Origin: Notospermus geniculatus
Lineage: Eukaryota; Nemertea; Pilidiophora; Heteronemertea; Lineidae
Assembly (NCBI GenBank): GCA_002633025.1
Contig: NMRB01001195.1
Coordinates: 131,260-195,259, forward strand
Length of the DNA stretch: 64,000 nt
Direction of reading: 5' to 3'
Shown here: positions 36,301 through 48,600 of the stretch, piece after piece
Position numbering within the stretch: position 1 is the stretch's first letter
Layout of the letters: every line of letters starts with the position of its first letter
The notes under the pieces: generated by a model
Database searches by the model: none
What the model was told of the DNA's origin: nothing
Seen by the model: only the letters and a program-made list of their open reading frames with translations
Program-made: the position numbers and the translations under genes

Positions 36301-38774
36301 TATAGAAAATAATTTAAAAATCAATGGATACATTTACAAACTGAAATGAATTGTTAAAATTTTTAATGATAATGTCATGGATTTCTTGGTATTAAGTTTT
36401 TAACGTTGCAAATTCTTGGTCTTTTTAAAACTTGTTCTCTCAGTCCCTTCAGTAGTTTGATTAAAACTTGATGTGATACAATGATTAAAGCATTAAATGT
36501 AATACGTTCAACAATTATTGTCATGCTCCTACCGGAAATAAAACAAAAAACAACAAATCTTTGTCCATAAGCACACAGTTGCTATCTAAGAGTAAAACAA
36601 GTCACACATATTTCTCAAAGTTCATTTCCAAAATAATAAAATTAACAGAAATGACCTCTGGGAAAACACACCATTTCCACAACATGCAGCAGTGTGGTGG
36701 ACATGATGTGTTATCTCTTTTCAGCGATTAACAGGGAATCACTGGGGTACTTAGAGAATTAAAACTTCAAGGCTGATACAAGGCTTGTTATCAATACTGA
36801 ATCAGTCTCATGTTCGTTGCTAGAAAGCAATGCTCAAAAGTTATACAAACCTTCCGAGGTAGTACGAACCAGTTTCCAAAGTTTTGATCACAAATTTTTG
36901 TAAATTTTGTCTGTGGTTATTCAAGGTGCCGTAATCAATTTATAAAACAAAAATGTCTAAAAGCTGTATACAATGCGTAAATTTGATTAAAATGCTGTAC
37001 AGTGAGACCTGAGTAAGGCACTTTCCCTAGTGGATGTTATATCTACTCTGTTCCAAATCTCTTGGATGGATTGTGAACTACAGTACCAGGTTCACTTGGT
37101 ACAGTCAATGTGCATTAAGTGCACCTACCAGAAAACAGGCAAACTTGGTGAATTAGAAAATATTTATAAGTTTGAAAACACTGACAGGATGTTTTTATCT
37201 CAGCTTAAGTTTGCTAAAGAACAAATGGTCCAAATGTTATTCTAATCAGATACCTCACTATGTACAATTGCTTCATGCATCAAAATTCAAGTTTAGGCCT
37301 ACTACTGGCCTACAAAATATTACTGTACCGGCAATAGCCAAGACCAAAATTCTGTTGCCCAAACCATGTTTAGGCCTATCTAGCTTTTACACTTTGGGGT
37401 AGCTACTCAGATTCAGAAGCATGCAATCTTGCCTATTTCAAAAATCCACATGAGGGATTTTTAAGTATGGTAGTGTGAATCTGACCCATCAGTTTACGCA
37501 CAATGATTATCTACAATCAAAAACTCATGCTTTACAATAACTATAACATGCAATGGTTTATTTACACATGAAACTTTGACCTTTTTGAGATCAATGGCAT
37601 CTGCTGTTTTCTGTTTGTGAAATTTGCAGCAGTTTCACAAATAGAAATCAACATCCGCCAAGTGAGAGCGAGTGCCAGCATCAGCAACTATAGTTTTGAA
37701 GTAATCGGTCTGTAAGTCACATTCTGAAGAACGAAAATGCTAAGTCTTATACCCATAGAAGATTTGATCATTAGAGTTCTATGGAATTTCAGTTGCACAA
37801 GCTTTTTGCCGAATGCAGCATTTCCAGCAAAGAGCTGAGCTTCGTGCGGTCTTCATTTCATAGTCACTCAAAAAGAAGTTGACAGTGCTAAGTTCTGTAT
37901 TTCGCAAAAACATTAACAAAAGGCCACCATTTCAAAAAGCAAGTGAAAACGATACTCTGCAAACATACAAAATATACACAGCCAAAATCATTATGGGTAC
38001 ACCCCGGTAGTTAGATTGGTAATTTGGTAAAGAATTTTTGATTGATGACAGATTTTTGATTGATGACAGATGCAGATGGTTTTCAAAGAATTGATGAGAA
38101 ATTTATAGAAATCAGGAAACAATAGAAAGAGATAGGCACGGAAGTCAAAAGTGAAGTGCTTGATTCTGTAAGTTCCTGATCTTCTCTCACTCTCCTCTGG
38201 TAAGGTATCTTGTTGCAGGTTCAGAATATAGATGGCACTGTCAACAACTGCTGTGAATAAATTTCGAAGAAGGCCTAGCTGGTGCAACAGCTGCCTGGGC
38301 TTGCCCTGGAAGGTGATGCACAGCATACTCAATCGCCCTCACTTTGTGAGCAGTACGATTCAATTCTGTGTGCCAATCTGCCTGGAATTGCCATACAACA
38401 AGTCTTTGCACTTTTGAGAGAGAAGTCATGAATGCTTAAGCATTCAGAGTCAGATTGATCCATGGGGGACCAAGTGTTGTTGGAGCTTTGACAGAATCTC
38501 AGACACTCAAAAGTTCCTTAAATACGAACCATTCTTCCCCTTTCTGTTCTCCAAATAAGATGTACATGTATTGTGAAGAAACCAAAGATAGCAGCACATT
38601 TAATATGATTGCAAAATATCATTGGATTGAAATGGTAACAAATATGACATCTTTTTGTGCAAATAATGAAAGATTTCGCTTCCTGATCATGAACTCTGCG
38701 AGAAATTCCAGAAATGTTTGACGAATTGTATGATGCTGCCAGACAAGATATTGGTGAAAACTGACATGCAAATA

Positions 38775-38949
38775 CAGTCCCCCCTCGTTATTACGAATCC
38801 TTCGGGGTCCAAGGGTCAAGTTCGTACTAATGCGGAGTTCATAATAGCAAGGATTTACATACATGTCATGAAATTTTGGGAACCAGACGTTGGGTTCGTA
38901 ATATCCGAGAGTTCGTAAAATTGAGGTTCGTAAGAACAAGGGTGCACTG
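38775..38949. mobile_element. pogo/Tc1-like MITE, 175 bp
   Basis: The inverted ends CAGTCCCCCCTCGTTATTACGAA and TTCGTAAGAACAAGGGTGCACTG are flanked by TA (38773-38774 and 38950-38951). Confidence 0.78.
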
Positions 38950-39516
38950 TATCATTGATGAATTGGTGAAAATTAATGTTCAAATATCATGCTGCCACAC
39001 CAGACATTGAAATCAATCAAAACCTGGTTTAAAGAGGTTTTTTGGCTTTTGTCATGAACGTCTACTGTATGACTTGTGCACAGTTTTTGACTATCCACTG
39101 AACATTTAAGGACTTGAGAAATTCTTGAATGGTCAACAGATCAATTGTGAAAGTGCACCAAGTCCTGTACATATTTGGGTTACGGGTCAGAAGTGCATAC
39201 CGGGGGTACACCAAATATCAATTCTTGATGATGATCCATGGAGCATGCAGAAAATTTTGTATCCAAAAAATCTTGAATGATCAACTGAGACATCAAGAAA
39301 TAGTGTACCAATTCCTGTGCAAAGTTTGTGTTATAAACACTTCAATTTCTCCATGGAAGAAGAGTCTGAGAACACAGTTTCAGGTGATAAAATGTCAAAT
39401 TCGGTGCTGGTGAGCGCACAAATTGGCACGGCATCTCCAAATACTAGCATCACCATGAAGATTTACATTTCCACGAAAATATTCTTGTCAGTATTCCTCC
39501 TTAATATCGCGATGTG

Positions 39517-39618
39517 CTACTCGGATGACGTTGCCTTTTCTCTGAGGTAGGCTATCGCGAGAGGTTGTCTCTTGATGATGTAATTAACAAGAGAGGTGGG
39601 GAGACCAGGTAACTCAAG
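39517..39618 (-). CDS. START domain C-terminal exon, STARD9-like
   Basis: The 33 residues plus TAG read LELPGLPTSLVNYIIKRQ..PLAIAYLREKATSSE. The acceptor is TTTCAG. This forms the C-terminal helix that lids the START lipid cavity. Confidence 0.82.
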   Translation of the reverse strand, partial: LELPGLPTSLVNYIIKRQPLAIAYLREKATSSE

Positions 39619-42600
39619 CTGAAACAGAAATAAGTTTCCTTTAGTGGATAATCAGTTGAGTCGACCCAATCTCTGCATCAAATTGCACACATGCTGGCCC
39701 ATGTCCGAGAATGGCTAAGTCGGCCACAGACCGGGCAATCATTGGTTAAAGCTGAGATAAATCTGTTGTCAGGCCGATGGCCACCAAAGGAGACCAACAG
39801 CATTTCATGAACTGAACATGTCTCATCCAATACAAAACTTACCTGTAAGAGATATGTAACCTTCGTGACTTGTTTTCCATTTCTGTAAAGTGGTTCTAAG
39901 TAGAAGCCACTGCCATGGGTCTGAAAAAGATTACATCATAAAATAAATAGACAACTTTCTACATATCTCAAAGTGCTTCATATTAGGCTGTTACCAGTAC
40001 CGTACCGAAGTCTTAGCGAATAATACAAAGCATGGTTGGGACACGTCACTGAGTATCCATCTCACCCACATTCTTTACACTGCCTCTCTGAATGCTCGAA
40101 GCAAGAAACAAAATGGTGGGTGGGTTTGGTTGCGATACCAAAGCCTGCTGTGGTGAAAATGAGGCTAATGCATTATCCATTGAAAACAAGGCTCACTGTG
40201 ACCAAGGTGGTTTAGAATNNNNNNNNNNNNNNNNNNNNNNNNNNNNNNNNNNNNNNNNNNNNNNNNNNNNNNNNNNNNNNNNNNNNNNNNNNNNNNNNNN
40301 NNNNNNNNNNNNNNNNNNNNNNNNNNNNNNNNNNNNNNNNNNNNNNNNNNNNNNNNNNNNNNNNNNNNNNNNNNNNNNNNNNNNNNNNNNNNNNNNNNNN
40401 NNNNNNNNNNNNNNNNNNNNNNNNNNNNNNNNNNNNNNNNNNNNNNNNNNNNNNNNNNNNNNNNNNNNNNNNNNNNNNNNNNNNNNNNNNNNNNNNNNNN
40501 NNNNNNNNNNNNNNNNNNNNNNNNNNNNNNNNNNNNNNNNNNNNNNNNNNNNNNNNNNNNNNNNNNNNNNNNNNNNNNNNNNNNNNNNNNNNNNNNNNNN
40601 NNNNNNNNNNNNNNNNNNNNNNNNNNNNNNNNNNNNNNNNNNNNNNNNNNNNNNNNNNNNNNNNNNNNNNNNNNNNNNNNNNNNNNNNNNNNNNNNNNNN
40701 NNNNNNNNNNNNNNNNNNNNNNNNNNNNNNNNNNNNNNNNNNNNNNNNNNNNNNNNNNNNNNNNNNNNNNNNNNNNNNNNNNNNNNNNNNNNNNNNNNNN
40801 NNNNNNGAACTTTGACCTCTGTGACCTTGAAAAGTAGGTCAAATCAAAAACCCGTTATATATGTTATGTATCCTTATTAGATACACATATGATAAAAATT
40901 TGGAGAAGATCTAGTCATTAGTTCAGGAGTTATTGCACTTTTTGTGTTTTCGGTTTCCGCCACCTGGTGGCCAAGCTAAGAGTCGAATCGGATCGAAACT
41001 TGGTGTCATGGGTCATCTGACCTAGGGGTATATATGTACCAAGTTTCAGGTCAATAGCTCTGGCGGTTACGAAACGTGCCCTGCTAATGGAACACGACGA
41101 CGACGACGACGGACGCTGCACCATTGTAACAGCTCACCCCGGTGAGCTAAGAGCTAAAAAGCATGACTGCATAGTGGAACCTTTGTGGAAGGGAACTTGT
41201 AACCATAAAGCAGTGAACTGGAACCTCTGTGGTGGGGAATAAGACCAGCATTGCCACAAGTGATTTCCTCAACAAATCAATAAGTTCAACAGAACAGTAA
41301 TGTTCATCCAAAAAACAAAGTAGACTGTGACCACTCATGTCTGCCAAAGAAATAGGACACGTACATCAGACAATCACAGGATAAAACAAATCGATCAGGT
41401 TTAAATCAGCTGACATGTACCGGTACATGTACATTTGTCAAAGTTTATCACATTCTTTATCTTCCAATTCAAGGTTAGACTTGACTTACTTGTGAAAAGT
41501 GATAAAATGAAATGCGGAATTAGTTATGTGCTGGGCGTCATTTCTGGAGAAAGGAACCGGATTTGGGTGTGATAGGAGATCCATGCAAATACAAACAGAT
41601 CAACATTTCAGAGAATTTGACAAGTGCGCTTTTTAAATGACAGATCACACCAAATGTTTTGACAAGTGCACTTCTCCGACAGCAGATCACACCAGAATCT
41701 GGACAAACACACTTTCAGATCACCCCAGTATCTTGACAAGTGTATGTTTCAAATGACAGATCACACCAGTATTTTGACAAGTGCACTATTCCAACAACAG
41801 CACACACCAGAATCTGGACAAGTGCACTTTTTAGTTTCAGATCACACCAGTATCTCGACAAGTGCACTTTCAAATGACAGATCACACCAGTATTTTGACA
41901 AGTGCAATTTCAGATCACTCTAGTATTTTGACAAAAGCACTCCTCAAACGTCCGATCACACAAATATTTTGACAAGCGCACTTTTCAAACAACAGATCAC
42001 ATCAGTATGTTGACAAGTGCTAGTGGGCTACTGCCAGAAATCTCCCTGAACCTCCAAATAATACATGTACAAGACAATAAATCGGAAAGTTGTCTCTGAA
42101 TATTTCGCAAATTTTCGACCCCAATCGGGGTCTTCCTCAGGCGCTATATAGAAGAGATCCCAGAGGTGTAATAATACAAGATAGGCAAATATCACCTGTA
42201 ATTTTCCATAGGGCCTCTGTAGATTTTTGAAAGACATGAACTCCAAACTCCACGTCATGTACTGGTGATAATGTTACAAAGAGCATGTCTTTGAATCGAT
42301 TGAATTTCCTAATTATAGAAAGTCTTCGATCAGGCAAACACTTGAGGATTAGGTCAGCGCTTGACCCTGCACCGCTTAATTACATGTATGTCTGCAGCGA
42401 CACAAGAACAGGAACTGATGACTAATTAGAGAGAAGAAACTTGCAATTAATTTGGAATTTTCAGTGATACAGTACAGGTCACAATTGACATCCCTACGGC
42501 TTCGCGTAAGTTACTCGTAAGTTACGCGTAACTCACGGCTTTGGTTTCGCGTAACTCACTGCATAACTCGCCAAAATCGCGTAACTCGCCTCGCAAATCA

Positions 42601-45600
42601 CTGCGTAGCTAGCAAAATTCGCGTAACTCATCTCGTAAGTTAGGCCACACCTGTTAGAGCCTCCATCGAACAGAGCGACCATTTTGATGCCAATATCAGT
42701 AATAATGCCGTGTCGCTTGGCGAGGCTTATATAAGAAGTAGTCACAATTCCTCACCAAATGAACGATCAAATATTAGAAAATCCATAAGCATGAAGCACT
42801 ATGTATGACGATATTGTAAATTGATGCTTCTTCAGCCATTATGCCCTTTCCTTCCTTTTCTCCTCCATAGATTCTAACATGGTGAAATATGAATTTTTAA
42901 AAAATTAAGAAATTTTATCACGAATAGCTTCATTATTCTTGGTTATTTGGCAAATAAAACAAAAGGGCAGTGTGCACGGATACATTGTCAAGGGCATGTG
43001 CTGGTCAAATATCTTCTCCTATTTTTGATATTTCTAATTTTGATGCGTTCAGAAGTACATGTACAAAAGAAATCACTATCATTCCCGTGCACAACGTTTG
43101 CCATTTGAAATGCAAATGAGCCGGGAATGGTGAATGTTGTCATTGCATCATAACTATGATAACACCTAATAAACACATGCAATAGACAGCTCATTTCATC
43201 ATCAAGGAGTTAAGGTTATGAAATCAGTTCGATGCACGGATTCAAAAGGCTCTAACAGGTGTGAGGCGTAACATAGCTCGTGAGTTGTTGCGTAAGTTAC
43301 GCGTAACTTACGCGAATTTAGGGATGTCAATTGTGACCTGTACTGTATAATACGTAAAGTCGTCTCCAAATTTCGCAAATTTTCAACCCCAACTGGGGCT
43401 GGGGTCTTCCTCAGGCACTTTCTAGTAGAGATCCCAGAAGTGAAAAGCAGACGACACGTCTCTTTTCACTTCTGGGATCTCTACTAGAAAGTGCCTGAAG
43501 AAGACCCCGGTTGGGGTCGAAAATTTGCGAAATTCGGACACGACTTTACGTATTACTAGTATATCATTTTGTGTGTCTTTCTTTGTGCTTTATGTTGGAA
43601 TTTTNTCCAATGCATGTTTATGCAAAATATGAAGTCGCTCGGTGAAATAATAACAAACTGTGAGAGGTTCGTCACTTTTGTCGAACTTTGACCTCTGTGA
43701 CCTTGAAAAGTAGGTCAAATCAAAAACTTGTTACATATGTCATGTATCCTCATTAGATACACCTATGACAAAAATTTGGAGATGATCCAGTCATTAGTTC
43801 AGGAGTTATTGCACTTTTTGTGTTTTTGGTTTTGGCCACCAGGCCAACAATCGAATCGGACCGAAACTTGGTGTCATGGGTCATCTGACCTAGGGCTATG
43901 TATGTACCAAGTTTCAGATCCATAGCCCCAGCGGTTACGAAACGTGCCCTGCTAACGGACGACGACGACGACGACGGACGACGACGACGCCGCCGGACGA
44001 CGGACGCTTCACCATCGTAATAGCTCACCCCGGTGAGCTAAAAATGTGTTTTTGACACTAACCTTGAGTGTTCGATCATAGTGAAATCGTGATGATGGAT
44101 TCTTGATGATTTCCCAGACATACTCAAGTGGTTCCTCAATGACACCTATTCCTAACACGCAATGAAGATCTTTCTGTAAACTCTTCTTCATCATGACGGT
44201 GACACCTTTTTCCTCGAAGGCATAATGCCAGCGTCCACACTTGAATGACTTGTCTGGTTTGTCCACGTCATAGTCAGAGACGAACGTCATCTGAAACACA
44301 CGATATACATTTCTTAATTTGCTATTAACCCATCACTGCCAGTGCCAATGAGGAACCCGCACACGAATGTCACGCCATGCTGCTGCGAGCAGTTGTACCA
44401 TAATCTCTTTTTTCTAAAGTTATTTCTGTTTATTTCTGGCGTGAAAATAAACCATTTGTGTTGGCCATCCGACAGTAAAACTTCCATCATCGTGTAGCAG
44501 ATGAAATTTTCTTTTAATCTCATTCCTTTTTTTTCTTAAAATGAAGAGATACGATGGCGATAAAAGCAACATCTTTTGTGTCATTTTTCCTGTTGAAAAA
44601 TCGACAGGAAATTTTTTCATGATGCAATGTCAACACCTAAAATGATGTCAATGACGTTGTTTCGGTACTGTACAACCGCTCGCAGCGCCGACCAGTCGGG
44701 ATAAACCGAAGGGTGGGTTCCCCATTGCGACAACGACTTAATAGACTAAATCCTGAAATCCTAAAGAAATCATAGGCCTTCATTGGAAAGCACAATAGGT
44801 GCACTTCCATTACAGCTTTTATATCTGGTCTTATTAGTACTGGTGTCTATCCGCATATACCGGTAAATAAGACCAGATATTTCATGGCTTGTGCTTCAAC
44901 TACTGGATTTGAGGTAAGTAAGTTCGGCTACAGATGGCGATACGTGGAGTGAACCGTGTATATTGTTCTGCTTATCCCCATTTCGCCTACTCCCATTTCG
45001 CCTAATCACCATGACATGAAAGGGTTAAATAAACATAGCCTTCCAGTGAACTTACGACCTCCACAACAGCTGGCAAAGCAATGTAGAAGGAAACCTCACC
45101 TCCTGTAGTAATTCGGCACAAGCCTGGTTGCCGATAGTCCTGTAGTGAACTTCATTGTTGACTACGGGTGCCTCAATCATGTAGGCGGTGATGTGTTCGG
45201 GTAGCGTAGTGTGTCTCCTCTGTAACAAGAACGTATTAACACATTCAGAGCAAGCAGGCCTATGTTATTCTGTTTCAAAACAGGGCAGGATGGGATATTG
45301 CTCATTATAGTCTGTCCTGATTGGGTAATTAGTTGTAAGATCGACAGGACGTGCCTTGCTTAATTGACCAGACGGCAGGAAATTAGGGCAAAACTCCTGA
45401 TTGAGAACATGTAGACTCGGGACAAGAATTTCCTTCTTCCTTTGAAATATGATAAAATAAGTAAGAATTGGTGATGAAATCACTTAGAACTGTTGAAGTT
45501 CTTGTCTTCGTTGTGGAAACAGACAATGGATCATCACCAATGGCCTACTGTTTGAAAAAAAACAGTACCGGGTATTCATAACAATATTCAGTAGCTCTGC

Positions 45601-48600
45601 AGAAAATACTGGCAATTTGTAACATAATTACTCATTATTCACCCAAACTGACTGGGTCAAGTTAGGCTTTATGGGTCATATGGACAAAAGCTCTCAAATG
45701 TTTTCATTATTGTTGCTTTGTGTCAGTTGCGCAATCTGGCGTAACAGCATTAAGTCCCTCATGCTGACAGGGTAAATGTCATCCTGGGGCTGGGCACATC
45801 TAAACTGACAGAAGTATACCCTGGGTATACTTTGGTCTGCTGACCTACATGTATTCCCAGGTCCTGACATCATAGCCTATTAAAGGACCACAGTATTGCT
45901 TCCCAATCCTGCGTTACACCTACCCGCGTTAAGGGAGACCTCTATTGATGACTTGGTAAACTACGCATGCTACTACTATTGTAGTGTAATCATACATTCT
46001 CCAACACTGGGGCGAAAGGCTTAACTACAGTATTGGAGAACGGGTACGGTGGCGCCGGCTGTCGACAGAAAGTGGCAATACCGTGGTGCTTTAAGTAGTT
46101 ATGAGCCTGTTTTATGAGTAACGTGGAACTTATTGCTAAAAGCTGTTTGTGAATAGTGGTACCGGTACTAACATCATGTAGGATATACTTTTGTCACACA
46201 TTTATCCTGGGTATAACTACGGACTACCCAAAACAATATTTTCCCTTTAGGCCCCTATTACATAGAGCCATACGCTAATCAGTATTCACTATTTGGTATA
46301 TGGTAAAAAATCGGACTGTATATGCGAATAGCGTGCCCTCAGAATAGTTTAGTCTTATGTAAACCACTCATTGAAATAGCCTTGCTCGATTCACACTATA
46401 CGTGTGCCCTACGAAACCTGCCTAGAATACCGAATACCGTACAGCTCTATGTAATAGGGGCCTTAGGCATCAGTTATTTCGTTATTTATGTAAAACATTT
46501 TCAACAGGTCTATCAACAGAAAATGCAAGTACTTCAAGTCCTGAAAACACTATCACACCATGGTTGAGACTTTGGCCCAATAAAACTAATTTAAGAGGAC
46601 GTTTATCCAGTTTGCCAGGAATGCATCCTGCATCATTCACTACGCTACTGGAATCTGCATCGTTATGACGCAAGTGTGGCATTTCAGTAAACAACGCTAA
46701 TGGGCACTACCGGTACTGATGCGAAGCCATGGTTGTGTCATGACGTCATGGACCAGAATTCTGGTCGGGTCCATCGTTGTGAAGAAGATGACGTTAGGGA
46801 CAAGAAAACCTATCTTCGATAATCGAAGGCCGATCTGCTCACCACTCGTCATCGCACATCCGCCCTTCGAGAAATAACCGGTCCGCGGCGTATTCGCTGC
46901 CTCTTGAAGAGGAGGCCAATCAGAACCGGTGTTGTAAAAAGACCCGATATAAAGTGCAATCTGATTGGTCGACCGATAAAGTTGGCATTGTGCCAAGATA
47001 CGCCGAGGACAGGTCTATTACTCGAAGGGTGATGTGCGATGTAACACAGTGGTGAGCAGATCACCCTTCGATTATCGAAGATGAGAAAACGAGTCTATCG
47101 TATTGAATGGTTAAGCAAAATAGCTGTATAAATACTACTGTATACCGCTTATAGGCTGCTTATACTCACCCTTTGTAATTCGGGAGGGAGGCGGGGATCC
47201 ATATTTTTCGCATAAATTGCATTCATCTGAGAGTTAATAGAGGAGTTGTCGGACAAATCACTTGCAGCCGACTCATCGGATCGGGGGAGGGATTCCTCGC
47301 TGTTGTAAGGGTAGAATGTCACAATCGGCTGTGATGCTCGCCTTTTTTCCCGTTTGGAGTTCATCTTATTGTTGTAGTGTGACCTCCTGGATCCTGGCGT
47401 ATTCATCTGCGAAAATGAATAGCAACAGTTACCAAACATTTTCACTCAGTCCAAGAGACAATGTCCTCATGCCCGTTCCACTGTTGCCAGAATTCTGATG
47501 ACTAATGCATTAATGTACAGAAGTCGACAGCACAAATGCATTTATGTACAGAAGTCGACAGCACAAATGCATTCATGTACAGAAGTCGACAGCACAAATG
47601 AATTAATGTACAGAGGTCGACAGCACAAATGCACTAATGTACAGAAGTCAACGACACAAATGCATTCATGTACAGGAGTCAACGACACAAATGCCTTCAT
47701 GTACAGAAGTCATCGGGATAAATATTAAGGATCCAGTTTGGAAAGATGTCACGACTGAAAACCGCAAATGTTCCTATTAACTGGAAACGTGGAGCAAACA
47801 AGCATGGTAATTTCACCTACATTGTGATGAACTGATAGTCTTCGGTCAACACAATTAGTTTACCGGTACCATAAACTCCAGAGCAGGATAGCAAAGTTAC
47901 ACACGGCACACTGACATGAATTTTGACCGTGGTTTCCTTTTATACTAGACTAAATGCGCATATACATGTACGACATCCCTGGCTCACAAGGTGTCTCCAA
48001 CCTTAGTCATGATAATCATTTTGATAAGATATAGACTGAAAATCAAGAGCACGGGCAACTGATATCACACCACATAAACAACACACTTCACAACTCAAGG
48101 GTAAATAATGACACACTGATATAAACTGTACACGCGTACCAGTAATGACATGGGATGATTATCACGTGTAATTATCATGAACACGGATTGAATAAGGGTC
48201 AAAAGTGTAAGTCATGACCTATCGAGGGTTGATAGAACTGTCTGATTTCATTTGGAACACTGAATCTGCCCAGTGTCAAATATGGATAAAGTAAAAAGGG
48301 GCTGTTCGTTTTCATCAATTGAGGAAACAGAGTTGTGATCCTTGAGAAAATGGAGAAAGCTATGAAGCTGGAAATTGCAGCAATTATTCTGTACAGCACC
48401 ACAAATAATCCCTGCAATTTGCAAGTGCATAGCTTTTTCCATTTTCCCAAGGATCACAACTCAGATTCCTCAAGTGACGAAAATGAACAGTCCCTTTGGT
48501 AATGATGATGTTCGATTCAGTTAGGGTCAATTGTGTGATTTTGTGAAGCCAGTGCATGTTTCATTCACTGAGAAAAAATGTAAAATACACAGCAAATGGT

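Larger units (their letters stand above)
35820..39516 (-). other. Presumed 3' UTR of the STARD9-like gene
   Basis: No exon is seen between the stop codon at 39517-39519 and a cluster of minus-strand AATAAA signals at about 35826-35838. The stretch is AT-rich and contains a 19-bp repeat array at 36161-36300 and a pogo-like element at 38775-38949. The extent of the UTR is inference. Confidence 0.5.

Noticed and set aside
41147-41347. Short minus-strand frame as the missing START exon
   Set aside because: The peptide (GHSLLCFLDEHYCSVELIDL..) has no START strand pattern and no matching splice phase.
47501-47712. CRISPR-like array (also 41596-42020)
   Set aside because: Units are contiguous without unique spacers and the DNA is a eukaryotic intron.
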